Part shown: piece after piece, positions 45,758 to 54,528 of the stretch | Position numbering within the stretch: position 1 is the stretch's first letter | How the letters are laid out: the number at the start of each line of letters is the position of its first letter | Assembly (NCBI RefSeq): GCF_001590835.1 | Contig: NZ_LTAQ01000012.1 | Coordinates: forward strand, 62,001-126,000 | Direction: 5' to 3' | DNA length: 64,000 nt | Origin: Bacillus gaemokensis | GTDB lineage: Bacteria; Bacillota; Bacilli; Bacillales; Bacillaceae_G | Program-made: the position numbers and the translations under genes | The notes under the pieces: generated by a model | The model's input: the letters and a program-made list of their open reading frames with translations, nothing else | The model's database searches: none | What the model was told of the DNA's origin: nothing

Positions 45758-46742
45758 ATTTGCAAATCTTGTTTTGAATGAATCGGAGAAAATTTATCGG
45801 AAGAAACGTATCTTTGTTGTCATCCTTATATTAGCAATTTTAATTCCGCTATTTGTTTATGCGCAGTATCGCGAACTGCAGACGACGCAAAAGCGTCTTG
45901 GTACGAGCGATTGGAAAATCTCACTGCAGCAGCAAATTGTTGATTCACAAAATCGTTTGAATAATTCTAGATTACCAGAAGAATGGCGTGATTGGCTCAA
46001 GGTAAGAGTAGAGCAGCAACAATATTATTTAGATCATGATATTAATCCAACTGCACCAGGGGCACCGACATTTGTAAGGATGTTTATTGAACAAGGGATT
46101 ACATTGTTTATTCCGCTTCTGGTTATGATAGTAGCAATTGATATTGTATCGGGAGAGCGGAGTGATGGGACGATGAAAATGCTCTTGACGCGGCCTATTA
46201 GGCGGTGGAAAATCCTCCTCAGTAAATACGTGACAATGTTGTTGTTTATTTCGCTTATCTTACTCCTTGTCGGGATTTTTGCCTACGCACTAGCAGGCAT
46301 TGTCTTCGGCTATGCTGGATGGAATTTGCCCGTGTTAACAGGGTTTGTTATTGATAAAGAGGCGTTAAATACAAACTTTGTTCATCTTATTCCGCAGTGG
46401 CAATATATTTTAATGGCGTATGGGCTGGCGTGGTTTGTGGCACTCGTTGTTGGGACGATTTCCTTTATGGTTTCAGTTCTTATTCGTAATACGCCGGCAG
46501 GTATGGGAGTTATGCTAGCTGCCTTAATTGCTGGTAGTATTTTAAGCTCTTTTGCGACATCATGGGAAGGCGCAAAATATATTTTTAGTGTGAATTTATC
46601 ATTAACAGACTATTTATCAGGAAAATTACCAGCGCTACAAGGTTTATCAATGAGCTTTTCATTAATGAATTTAACCGTTTGGGCCATAGCCTCACTTGTC
46701 GTTTCATTCGTTGTGTTTACGAAGCAGGATATGGTCAATTAA
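45750..46742 (+). CDS. ABC-2 type permease
   Basis: A 330-residue protein. One N-terminal membrane segment is followed by an extracytoplasmic loop of about 80 residues and then five more segments. SGERSDGTMKMLLTRPIRRWKILLSKY is the conserved ABC-2 coupling region. It overlaps the ATPase gene by 8 bases and follows AAGGAGTGAG. Together they form an exporter of unknown substrate, with a surface hydrolase in the same operon. Confidence 0.9.
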   Translation: MREFANLVLNESEKIYRKKRIFVVILILAILIPLFVYAQYRELQTTQKRLGTSDWKISLQQQIVDSQNRLNNSRLPEEWRDWLKVRVEQQQYYLDHDINPTAPGAPTFVRMFIEQGITLFIPLLVMIVAIDIVSGERSDGTMKMLLTRPIRRWKILLSKYVTMLLFISLILLLVGIFAYALAGIVFGYAGWNLPVLTGFVIDKEALNTNFVHLIPQWQYILMAYGLAWFVALVVGTISFMVSVLIRNTPAGMGVMLAALIAGSILSSFATSWEGAKYIFSVNLSLTDYLSGKLPALQGLSMSFSLMNLTVWAIASLVVSFVVFTKQDMVN

Positions 46743-46761
46743 GTGAGTAGGAAGTGAAGGA

Positions 46762-47439
46762 ATGGAAAACATTTTAAAGAATGACTGGGAGCCACTACTT
46801 GCACCAGAATTTGAGAAGCCGTATTATCAAAAATTAAGCCAGTTTTTAAAAGAAGAATATAGTACACATGTCATTTATCCAAATGAAAATGATATTTTTA
46901 ATGCATTGCATTATACGAGTTATGAGAGTACAAAGGTTGTCATTTTAGGACAAGATCCGTACCATGGGCCAAATCAGGCGCACGGTCTAAGTTTCTCTGT
47001 ACAACCAGGTGTTAGAACACCACCATCGCTGCAAAATATGTATAAAGAATTACATTCTGATATTGGCTGTGAAATTCCGAATAATGGTTATTTAGTGAAA
47101 TGGGCGGAGCAAGGCGTATTGTTACTTAATGCAGTATTAACCGTCCGTCAAGGTGAGGCTAATTCTCATAAAAGAAAAGGATGGGAGCATTTCACAGATC
47201 GCGTTATTGAATTTTTAAATGAACGTGAGAAGCCAGTAATTTTTATATTGTGGGGACGCCACGCACAGGCAAAGAAAAAGCTGATAACAAATTCAAATCA
47301 TCATATTATTGAATCCGTTCATCCGAGTCCATTATCAGCAAGACGTGGTTTCTTCGGAAGTAAACCATTTTCAAAAGTAAATGAATTCTTATCTAATATG
47401 GGTGAGAGGGAAATTGACTGGCAGATTCCAAATCTATAA
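46762..47439 (+). CDS. ung: Uracil-DNA glycosylase, family 1
   Basis: A 225-residue enzyme removing uracil from DNA. The water-activating motif [18 protein letters not shown] and the minor-groove loop [10 protein letters not shown] are both intact. It follows the ABC permease by 19 bases and may share its transcript. It lies in the same order relative to ywdI and gerQ as in B. subtilis. Confidence 0.96.
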   Translation: MENILKNDWEPLLAPEFEKPYYQKLSQFLKEEYSTHVIYPNENDIFNALHYTSYESTKVVILGQDPYHGPNQAHGLSFSVQPGVRTPPSLQNMYKELHSDIGCEIPNNGYLVKWAEQGVLLLNAVLTVRQGEANSHKRKGWEHFTDRVIEFLNEREKPVIFILWGRHAQAKKKLITNSNHHIIESVHPSPLSARRGFFGSKPFSKVNEFLSNMGEREIDWQIPNL

Positions 47440-47449
47440 TGAGGTATAA

Positions 47450-47486
47450 AAAAGGTAGCTAACAATCATTTTGTTAGCTACCTTTC
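47450..47486 (+). terminator. Terminator of ung
   Basis: A 15-bp perfect stem (AAAGGTAGCTAACAA and its complement) with a 5-base loop. Confidence 0.85.
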
Positions 47487-47492
47487 ATTATT

Positions 47493-47647
47493 ACCCCGCT
47501 ATTTTAGGGAAGTAAGACCCCCACCTCAAAATTCAGTGAAAGCAAAGGAGTTAGGTGGGGGATCAACTGCCCGTAAAAGCCCGATTCGTTCAACTAATAA
47601 TCAGTGGGGGATGAAGAAAACCCCCACTGATTAAAGGTTCACTTTAT
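47493..47647 (+). repeat. bcr1-type interspersed repeat, well-preserved copy
   Basis: About 155 bp between ung and the DUF3817 gene. ACCCCCACCT pairs with AGGTGGGGG, and ATCAGTGGGGG pairs with CCCCCACTGAT, giving two stable hairpins. It ends TTCACTTTAT, the bcr1-type terminus. The last bases supply the stop codon (TAA on the minus strand) of the DUF3817 gene. The copy at 3234-3387 is a decayed relative in the same orientation. Confidence 0.75.
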
Positions 47648-47934
47648 TGTTCATTTTTAAGTTTTGCATCTAGTACAAAAGTGCCAAATGGGATAACAGA
47701 TGCAATAAATGCACCAAGAGCCCATAAAATGGATTTACGGTGTACGATTGTTACTTGAATCACTGCAAAGATAAATAGTATAAATAGAACGCCGTGAGCC
47801 ATACCTGTAATTTTAACGGCTGTTGCAAATCCCGCGAAGTATTTTAACGGCATTGCTACAAATAATAGTAGTAGAAAGGAAATACCTTCTACTAACCCAA
47901 TTGCTCTTAATCGTCCAATCGGTGTAGATAACAT
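47644..47934 (-). CDS. DUF3817 family membrane protein
   Basis: A 96-residue protein with three hydrophobic segments. LRAIGLVEGISFLLLLFVAMPLKY and VKITGMAHGVLFILF are the DUF3817 core. The function is unknown. AGGGGGC lies 8 bases before the ATG. The stop codon falls in the terminal TTTAT of the bcr1 repeat, so the repeat may have replaced the original 3' end. Confidence 0.85.
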   Translation of the reverse strand: MLSTPIGRLRAIGLVEGISFLLLLFVAMPLKYFAGFATAVKITGMAHGVLFILFIFAVIQVTIVHRKSILWALGAFIASVIPFGTFVLDAKLKNEQ

Positions 47935-48093
47935 GAAATTGCCCCCTTATAAATAAGTGCTTGTTTATAGTAAATATGTATTCTTTTCAAAATGAAATAG
48001 TCTATTTTGTTTCATTATATCCGAAAACAGAGTTTACACTACGAGAATGTTGTAAAGTTCAAAATATCTTCACAAAGCTGTTTGTATTTAAAT

Positions 48094-48133
48094 GAAACCC
48101 CCTTTGAAGTATTTGACTTCAAAGGGGGTTTAT
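48094..48133 (-). terminator. Terminator of the HAD phosphatase gene
   Basis: A 16-bp perfect stem (AAACCCCCTTTGAAGT and its complement) with a 5-base loop, just after the minus-strand stop. Confidence 0.75.
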
Positions 48134-48141
48134 GAATGGAA

Positions 48142-48963
48142 TTACACAAGGATTTCGCTTTTTAGTACAAATTTCTCTACAACTTTTGCAACGCCATCAT
48201 TCATATTTGTATCAGTTACGTAGTTTGCAATTTCTTTAATATCATCTGGTGCATTTCCCATCGCAACGCCAAGGCCAGCGAATTCAATCATTGCCTGATC
48301 ATTGTAGCTATCGCCCATTGCGATGACTTCTTCGCGCTTAATACCAAGTTTTTGAATTAATTGATTTAGGCTTGTTCCTTTTGTAACGCCAGCTTCCGTG
48401 AACTCTAAGAAGTATGGTTTTGAACGCATTACACTTAGTTTACCTTCTAATTGTTTTTGAAGTTTCTTTTCCACTTCTACAAGGCGTTCAGCCTCTTTAT
48501 TCATTAACACTTTTACAACAGGTTCTTGTACAGCAGCCGTAAAGCTATCTACTAGGATAATTGGCATGCCTGTCAGTTGCCCTTCAATTTCTGTATATGG
48601 ATTATTCTCTTCAGTTACAATGTCATCACCCATATACGTATGGATCCAAACATCTTCTTCTTTACTAATTTCATATAGGCTGTGAACGATTTCAGGAGAT
48701 AATGTACTACTGAATAGTTCTTCATCTGTTTTACAATCAATAATTTTTGCACCGTTAAATGATAGGATAAAACTTCCGTATTCTTCTAAACGAAGTTCTT
48801 TTGCAATGTGGCGCATACCAAATGTTGGGCGACCAGAAGCAAGCACAACTTTCACACCTTGTTCTTGGGCTGTCATTAAAGCTTGTTTTGTACGAGCTGA
48901 AATTGTATGGTCATCGCGTAGTAAAGTATCATCTAAATCTAAAACAATCATTTTATAAGACAT
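48142..48963 (-). CDS. Cof-type HAD-IIB sugar/cofactor phosphatase
   Basis: A 273-residue haloacid-dehalogenase phosphatase. Motif I is LDLDDTLL, motif II lies in VVLASGRP, motif III is the Lys of GVTKGTSL, and motif IV is AMGDSYNDQAMIEFAG. A C2B cap sits between II and III. Cof-family members dephosphorylate sugar phosphates, FMN or PLP; the substrate here is not known. It is a single gene. Confidence 0.92.
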   Translation of the reverse strand: MSYKMIVLDLDDTLLRDDHTISARTKQALMTAQEQGVKVVLASGRPTFGMRHIAKELRLEEYGSFILSFNGAKIIDCKTDEELFSSTLSPEIVHSLYEISKEEDVWIHTYMGDDIVTEENNPYTEIEGQLTGMPIILVDSFTAAVQEPVVKVLMNKEAERLVEVEKKLQKQLEGKLSVMRSKPYFLEFTEAGVTKGTSLNQLIQKLGIKREEVIAMGDSYNDQAMIEFAGLGVAMGNAPDDIKEIANYVTDTNMNDGVAKVVEKFVLKSEILV

Positions 48964-49095
48964 ATAGAAAGTTCCTTTCTTTGTTGAAATAATAGTTGAT
49001 GTTGTTAGACATATGTTCTAGCAAAATGGCGAGGATAGATAGTAAGACATCGAACCTCTTCAAAGGTATATAAATACAAATTGAAAAACGGATAG

Positions 49096-49202
49096 AAAAC
49101 CTTTCTTTTTAGGTGGGAGAGAACATCCAACCGTGCATAGAAGCGTCAGCCCCTCTTCCTGCCCCGTGCCAAGTTAAAACAAAGAGAGACGACGAGTGCA
49201 GG
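49096..49202 (+). repeat. Two-copy structured intergenic repeat, copy A
   Basis: About 107 bp that matches the reverse complement of 55488-55595. Shared blocks in order are AAAACCT, GAGAGA, CATCC, TGCATAGA, CTGCCCC, TGCCAAGT, AAAACAAAG and GAGTGCAGG. The 3' GCAGG can pair with CCTGC in the middle. It lies in the 413-base gap between the HAD and nucleobase-permease genes. I do not know the family; it could be another bcr-type repeat or a small RNA. Confidence 0.6.
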
Positions 49203-49286
49203 TTACCTTTTGTTTTTCGTAGTAGCAACTTATATGTTGAAAAATCAAAATGGATTTATATAGTGAAGTGGATTACCGTATTGTTA

Positions 49287-49327
49287 GTATAAATTATTAT
49301 GGGCAACATGCCCATAATAATTTATAC
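49287..49327. repeat. Perfect 19-bp inverted repeat with 3-base loop
   Basis: Arms 49287-49305 and 49309-49327 pair without mismatch (core TTATTATGGGCA / TGCCCATAATAA). It lies 49 bases beyond the 3' end of the nucleobase-permease gene and is not followed by a T run on either strand. It could be that gene's terminator, an operator or a cruciform. Confidence 0.65.
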
Positions 49328-49376
49328 ATATCGTAACAACTCTAAAAGTAGAGTGCAATAATGGAAGTTTTCCAAT

Positions 49377-50663
49377 TTACGATGGCTGTTTTTCTGTTGA
49401 ACGAGAAAATAAAACCTCAAGTAGAATAGCCATGACTGAACCAAGTACAAGACCATTGCTTAAAAAGGATGCTAAAAATGGTGGAAGCGTAGAGAACGCC
49501 CCAGGCGGGACAAACATAACACCAATTCCTGTAAAGAGTGAAAGACCAGCGACGCGGAATAAGCCCTCTTTATTTTGTACGGTATCGTACTCACGGAAAG
49601 CGAGGCCAATCATACTTGCAAGTACAGGATAAATAGCCGCATATCCAACAGCGACAGGAATGGCTGCGAAGAATGATGTAATCTTTGGAAATACACTAAT
49701 TAAAATAATGAAACTCGATCCTAATATAAAGGGAAGTCGTTTATAAATATTTGTTGTTGCAATAAATCCAGCTGAACCTGAAATAGCTACTGGCCCAATT
49801 GCCGAGAAAAGGCCGCCTAGCAATTGATTGATTCCTGTTATAATTCCAGCTTGTTTAAAACGATTTTGGACTGCGTCTTCTTCATATTTAGACACAACCT
49901 TTTGAACAACGCGAATACTTGCTAACATGTTTGTTAGAAGAAGTAGTGTGACAAAGATAACGGTGATTACCATATTCCATTCAATGCGAGGTGCACCAAA
50001 AACAAATAGAGATGGCAAACGAATGATATCTGTTACTGGTGTAATAGGATTTGATAACCCGAAACATGCAAATAAAATCCATCCGAAGACAATACTGAAA
50101 AGGACAGAGTATTGCCCGATAATAGGTAGCTTCATAATGAAAAAAGATAGTAAAATAACAATTAGTGAAAGAATGAATACGTTTGTCTGTACTTCAGTAT
50201 GTTGTCCATCAAGACCAAACATCCCTTTTAGGAAAGAACCACTAAGCTGAGCAACGAGAAGGAATAAATATGTTCCAATTACTGTTGGTGTAAAATAGTG
50301 GACAAGCTTATCGATAAGTCCGAAAATACTAAGGAGAATACAAATAATCCCGCTTAATAAGAAAGCATACTGCAAGACGCGGAGTGTTTCACTATTGGAT
50401 CCAAACAATACGACACCTAAGCTTGCATATAGTGAGAAAATTCCCCACCAAAGCCCAGCAGGCCCTTCTTGAACGGGTAGTCTATGCCCAAATATAGCTT
50501 GCAGGAGGCCAGCGAAGCCAAGAACAAATAATGTTCGTTGTACAAATGCAATAGCTTCAGCACCTTCAAGTCCATAACTGGTGGCAACGCTAATTGGTAC
50601 AATGAGACTACCAGCCAAAATAAATAATGCCCATTGTAGGGCGGAAAGAAATGTTTTCATCAT
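49377..50663 (-). CDS. Nucleobase:cation symporter-2 family permease (uracil/xanthine type, YwdJ-like)
   Basis: A 428-residue protein with 12-14 hydrophobic segments. GHRLPVQEGPAGLWW and GPVAISGSAGFIATTNIYKR correspond to the NCS2 substrate-binding regions. It would import uracil, xanthine or a related base. B. subtilis has the related ywdJ at the same place between ung and ywdK. The second Met (50660) is an equally good start. Confidence 0.85.
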   Translation of the reverse strand: MMKTFLSALQWALFILAGSLIVPISVATSYGLEGAEAIAFVQRTLFVLGFAGLLQAIFGHRLPVQEGPAGLWWGIFSLYASLGVVLFGSNSETLRVLQYAFLLSGIICILLSIFGLIDKLVHYFTPTVIGTYLFLLVAQLSGSFLKGMFGLDGQHTEVQTNVFILSLIVILLSFFIMKLPIIGQYSVLFSIVFGWILFACFGLSNPITPVTDIIRLPSLFVFGAPRIEWNMVITVIFVTLLLLTNMLASIRVVQKVVSKYEEDAVQNRFKQAGIITGINQLLGGLFSAIGPVAISGSAGFIATTNIYKRLPFILGSSFIILISVFPKITSFFAAIPVAVGYAAIYPVLASMIGLAFREYDTVQNKEGLFRVAGLSLFTGIGVMFVPPGAFSTLPPFLASFLSNGLVLGSVMAILLEVLFSRSTEKQPS

Positions 50664-50755
50664 ATCGACCTCTTTCGTAGATTCCGTTTCTAGTATATAC
50701 GTATTTCATTTCCTCTGGCAAAGATTGTAGATAGAGAAAAGAGTTGAAGAATGAT

Positions 50756-51218
50756 ATGAATGCACGTAGGCAATTGTGGATTGCAGTGATATGTATGTGT
50801 GTTGTTGTAATTCTTGGCACAATTCGATTTATGACAATCGAAGAGATTAGCTTGTTTCAAGTCTCTTGGATGACAATGAATACAGTATGAACAGTTGGAT
50901 ATGGTGATGCGGTTCCGCTAACCATATTGCAAAAGGAATTGCAAATCCACTAGCGGTCCATTATATTGATACAGTGTTGTATGAAAGGGAGAAGCCTGCG
51001 CAATTGAAAAAGTGGGTTCACTTTTGATTGGGAAGAGATTGATGGAAGGTAATATTAGAAATCAATGTAATGTTACAATTTTAGCGATATTGTGATAAAG
51101 AAATATCATCCATAATTCAAAGGGGCAGGAAAAATTACAAGAACATGATATGATAATAGTATTTGGTCCAGTAGAGAAGCTGGGGCAATTTAAAGAAGAA
51201 ATACAAAGTACGAGGTGA
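50756..51218 (+). pseudogene. Decayed potassium channel with RCK (TrkA) domain
   Basis: The 5' part reads MNARRQLWIAVICMCVVVILG, then a pore region MNTV, a TGA stop (50888-50890), then TVGYGDAVPLT, the K+ selectivity filter. After a further stop and frame changes, the last part reads QEHDMIIVFGPVEKLGQFKEEIQ, a TrkA-C end. The expected full gene is about 1 kb; only 463 bases remain, so most of TrkA-N is deleted. Several stops and the deletion rule out a sequencing error. It lies directly before ywdI. Confidence 0.85.
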
Positions 51219-51224
51219 AAAGGA

Positions 51225-51509
51225 ATGCACATATCTAGCGATAAGATTTTAAATAAAATGGCGAATGAAATTGCAAAAGCAAAAAGTAGCGAAGGACAGA
51301 AATCCAAAGAACATCTTTTAGTCGTTCGTGCTTTATGTGATTTACTATTGGATGAACAAGGTGAATCTCATGCGTATGTAGAATCAAAATTACAATCACA
51401 AGTTATCACGCCGCATCCCATGACAACGGTTCAGGTAGCGCCAGTTTCGGGAGAGCCTGTTTATATGAAAGAAGAGGATGCGAACGGTGGTTCTTTATTT
51501 GACTTTTAA
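51225..51509 (+). CDS. ywdI: YwdI family protein
   Basis: A 94-residue soluble protein. The N-terminal part is helical (KILNKMANEIAKAKSS; LLVVRALCDLLLDE) and the acidic tail ends GGSLFDF, matching what I recall of YwdI. The function is unknown. AAAAGG precedes the ATG. It begins 6 bases after the dead K+ channel frame and may use what was that gene's transcript. It lies near ung and before the ywdK-like gene, as in B. subtilis. Confidence 0.75.
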   Translation: MHISSDKILNKMANEIAKAKSSEGQKSKEHLLVVRALCDLLLDEQGESHAYVESKLQSQVITPHPMTTVQVAPVSGEPVYMKEEDANGGSLFDF

Positions 51510-51572
51510 AAGTTAAATAGGTTGGCTTATCTGTGAAAATTTCTTATCATAAAGATAAAAAGGGGAATTCCA

Positions 51573-51941
51573 ATGAAAATTTTCTTCTTATTAGGTTGTA
51601 TTGCAGCAGGTTTATCTGTCGTATTAGGAGCTTTTGGGGCGCATGGTTTAGAAAACAAAATTTCTGCGAAAATGCTAGAAGTTTGGAAGACGGGTGTTAC
51701 ATATCAAATGTTTCATGCGGGAGGATTATTTGTTGTTGCACTATTAATGGATAAAATCCAATCGTCGCTTTTAAGTACAGCAGGTTGGTTCATGGTAGCG
51801 GGAATTATTATGTTTTCTGGTAGTCTATATGCATTAAGTACAACAGGTATTAAATTTTTCGGACCGATTACACCACTTGGCGGTGTTGCGTTTATTGTAG
51901 GCTGGGTTTTATTGGGGACTGCAGTTGTAAAAGGGTTATAA
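51573..51941 (+). CDS. DUF423 family membrane protein (YwdK-like)
   Basis: A 122-residue protein with four hydrophobic segments. GAFGAHGLENKIS and GSLYALSTTGIKFFGPITPLGG are the DUF423 signature. The function is unknown. It follows ywdI by 63 bases after GGGGAA and ends at a strong terminator facing gerQ. Confidence 0.88.
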   Translation: MKIFFLLGCIAAGLSVVLGAFGAHGLENKISAKMLEVWKTGVTYQMFHAGGLFVVALLMDKIQSSLLSTAGWFMVAGIIMFSGSLYALSTTGIKFFGPITPLGGVAFIVGWVLLGTAVVKGL

Positions 51942-51950
51942 AGGCAAAAC

Positions 51951-51979
51951 AAAAGCTGGCAAATGCCAGCTTTTTTTAT
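51951..51979. terminator. Bidirectional terminator between ywdK-like gene and gerQ
   Basis: Stem AAAAGCTGGCA/TGCCAGCTTTT with a 2-3 base loop and T7; it overlaps the gerQ stop. Confidence 0.85.
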
Positions 51980-52413
51980 GGTCTAGGAGCATAAGTTGCT
52001 TGTTGGCCAGGTAAGTACGTAATTTCTTCAGGGAATTCAACGTAATCTAAGTAAATCATAAGTAATAAGAAACGTTTTCCAGATGCCGGCTCACTAATTA
52101 CAATGTGATCACGACCAGCTGCTTCAATAATTCCTGTATAGGATTGTGTACCAAGTGAGCTACCGCGTTCATAGGTCATAACAACCGTTGCTTTTTTTCC
52201 CTTGTTTAAGCGGAGAATATTTTCAATATATGATTGTTCTAGCGGAAGCATACCTTGAGATGCTGCATACTGTGCTTGAGCTTGTTGTTGCATTGCTTGT
52301 TGTTGCATCAATTGTTGTTGCTGAGGTGTCATTTGTTGCTGTTGTCCTTGGGGCAGTGGGGTTCCAGAAGGTTGAAAAAAAGTTCCATAGTATGGGTTTT
52401 GTTGTTGTGCCAT
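51976..52413 (-). CDS. gerQ: Spore coat protein GerQ
   Basis: A 145-residue coat protein. The N-terminal half is Gln-rich (residues about 22-50, runs of 3-5 Gln) and the C-terminal half is the conserved GerQ domain (LPLEQSYIENILRLNKGKKATVYMTYE-like, then SGKRFLLLMIYLDYVEFPEEITYLPGQ). In B. subtilis GerQ is cross-linked by transglutaminase and is needed to place CwlJ in the coat. cwlJ lies 27 bases upstream in the same direction. GAGGAGGGA precedes the ATG. The Gln repeats are coded by slippage-prone CAA/CAG runs. Confidence 0.95.
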   Translation of the reverse strand: MAQQQNPYYGTFFQPSGTPLPQGQQQQMTPQQQQLMQQQAMQQQAQAQYAASQGMLPLEQSYIENILRLNKGKKATVVMTYERGSSLGTQSYTGIIEAAGRDHIVISEPASGKRFLLLMIYLDYVEFPEEITYLPGQQATYAPRP

Positions 52414-52440
52414 TCAAAAATCCCTCCTCATTTGCATTCC

Positions 52441-52863
52441 TTAATATACACTTGGACAGTCCTGACCTGATGGCTGAAAGAAGCAGTGCTTTTTAAAGCG
52501 TCCTGAATTTTGCTGATTATACCAAGTTGGTGGACAAGGACCTTCAGGCCGAAAAAACCATAAAGCAAAATTTGCAGGCCAAAAGCGTTGCCCTTGAATG
52601 GTACGTCTTGCAAGGGCAATGTCTTGTTCACGCGCTCTTTGGTAAAAATATCCTTTTTGTGTTGCTTCAAAACCACCGGGAGTTTGAAACACCATTTGGC
52701 GTAAATTACGTATTTTTTTAAAGTCTAAACAATCGCCTCGAACACGGTTTACACCAACATTTCCAACCATCAGCATACCTTGTTGTCCTTCACCTTCGGC
52801 CTCTGCACGCATGAGCCGAGCTAATAGCTTTACATCTTCTTCCGTATAGGCAATAACACCCAT
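52441..52863 (-). CDS. cwlJ: Spore cortex-lytic enzyme CwlJ
   Basis: A 140-residue hydrolase of the SleB/CwlJ (Hydrolase_2) family. The catalytic Glu is in LMRAEAEGEGQQGMLMVGNVGVNRVRG, and the FRPEGPCPPTWYNQ region is conserved. It degrades cortex peptidoglycan during germination and responds to Ca-DPA. It has no signal peptide, as expected for a coat-located, mother-cell-made enzyme. AGAGGTGAG precedes the start. cwlJ-gerQ form an operon that must be sporulation-controlled. Confidence 0.95.
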   Translation of the reverse strand: MGVIAYTEEDVKLLARLMRAEAEGEGQQGMLMVGNVGVNRVRGDCLDFKKIRNLRQMVFQTPGGFEATQKGYFYQRAREQDIALARRTIQGQRFWPANFALWFFRPEGPCPPTWYNQQNSGRFKKHCFFQPSGQDCPSVY

Positions 52864-53022
52864 TATGTCTCACCTCTCTTTTTGGATTGCACTAGAAAGA
52901 GGTTTATTTCTAGATGAAGTGTGGAACAATTACTAGTTCATACGTATGAGAAAAAGGACTCATATATGACAACCAAACAAAGTTTTAGTATGGCACGAGG
53001 AGTGAATGAGTTGAAACATAAT

Positions 53023-53050
53023 AAAAAAGCTAGCAATTTGCTAGCTTTCT
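53023..53050 (-). terminator. Terminator of the D,D-carboxypeptidase gene
   Basis: Stem AAAAAGCTAGCAA/TTGCTAGCTTT, T-rich on the minus strand just after the stop of the carboxypeptidase frame. Confidence 0.75.
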
Positions 53051-53054
53051 ATTA

Positions 53055-54328
53055 TCAAAATACTTTTGACCACATATTTGAGAAGAAATCACCAATTGAT
53101 CGCATTGTTAATACAAACCAATTTGCCTTTTCTACTTCTTCAGTTGTTTTTGCAGCAATTTTCATTTTCCTGCTTCCATCTAAGAAACCATATTGATCAG
53201 TCGATTCTAAAACGATTGACCCTACTTTTGCATCCTTTTTAATAGGTGCAACCAATTTTCCATCCTCAGCAAGAGATTTATCTGCCTCAGTGGAAATTTT
53301 GTAAGGTGGTTTGCTACCCTTTTTTGTGATTACCGTTATCTCTTTTTCTGGTGTCACAGTTACAGTATCTTCTTTTCCTTTTATAACAGAAATATTGTTA
53401 TTTTTATCTGTTTTTAATTTCTGTTTTTCGAAATTATTAAAACCGTAATCAATTAACTCGCGAGATTCTGTGAAACGCTCGTCCATTGACTTCGTTTTAA
53501 TAATAACGGAAATAAGGCGTAAATCGCCGCGTTTTGCTGTAATGGTAAATCCATATCCAGCTGTATCAGAACTTCCTGTTTTTAAACCGTCTGTTCCTTC
53601 ATAAGCAAAGGCAGCACCTGGTAGCATCCAGTTCCAGTTTTCCATACGGATTGGCATTGGATGATTATCTGGGAAGTTTCTAAATCGTTGCTTTGTGTCT
53701 TCTAACATCTCTGGGTATTTTGTGATGAGTGTTTTTGATAAAATCCCCATGTCACGAGCTGATAAAGAATTCTCTCCGTTTGGATCTGTTCCTTCAGGAT
53801 GCTTTCCTTTTAAATCAGCATTATTTAATCCAGTTGCGTTCACAAATTTATATTTTTTTAACCCTAATTTTTTTGCGTGTTCATTTGCAAGATTTAAGAA
53901 GTTCTTTTCACTTCCTGCAAGAAGTTCAGCCAGTGCAATACTGGATCCATTTGCAGAGAAGATAACAATAGAATGATATAATTCTTTAACTGTATATTGG
54001 CGACCTTTTTCGAAAGGGACATTAGAAAATTCATTATTACGAGAAACTTCATAAGCGTAATCAGAGATGTTTACTTTTGTATCCCATGTGATTTTTCCTT
54101 CTTTAATTGCTTCCAAAATGGAGTAAATAACAATAAGTTTTGACATACTAGCAATGGCTAGCAACTCATCTGAATTTTGCTCATGTAGTACTTTTCCTGT
54201 ATCTGCATCAAAAAGAATAGCAGCGGCTGCTTCTATGTGTATTTTTTTTCTTCTTCATGGGATATTGTTGCTCCTAAGGAAGAAAATGACAATAGAAACA
54301 CTAGTAAAATAGATAAAATTTTCCTCAT
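53055..54328 (-). pseudogene. D-alanyl-D-alanine carboxypeptidase (PBP5/DacF-like), frameshifted near the N-terminus
   Basis: A signal peptide and start (MRKILSILLVFLLSFSSLGA, from 54328) run into a TAG after an A8 run (54242-54249, minus strand). One extra A restores IHIEAAAAILFDADTGKVLHEQN, joined to the long frame. That frame has the active-site SMSKL, SANGSS (SxN) and DGLKTGSSDTAGYG (KTG), a PBP5 C-terminal domain and an amphipathic anchor. Restored length would be about 424 residues. The change is either a real inactivation, a phase-variable tract, or a sequencing error in a homopolymer. Confidence 0.85.
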
Positions 54329-54496
54329 ATAAATTATCACCTTCGCATCGTTATTAGCATATAGCTTGTACTATTTTAGCATAAGTTTGAATATAGAAAG
54401 GTTAAAATTTAATAGAAAGTTTGACAAGATTTTATCTATCTTTGTTTAAATTTGACGAAAATAGAGTGTTTTTGAAGAGTTTTTGCGGATTATGAA

Positions 54497-54526
54497 GAAA
54501 AAGGAACGAATTTCGTTCCTTTTTTG
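54497..54526. terminator. Terminator of hemQ
   Basis: A 13-bp perfect stem (AAAAAGGAACGAA and its complement), A- and T-flanked so that it can act both ways. Confidence 0.8.
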
Positions 54527-54528
54527 TA

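Noticed and set aside
52921-53196. Plus-strand open frame of 91 codons opposite the end of the carboxypeptidase gene
   Set aside because: It crosses a terminator and is a shadow of the real minus-strand gene.
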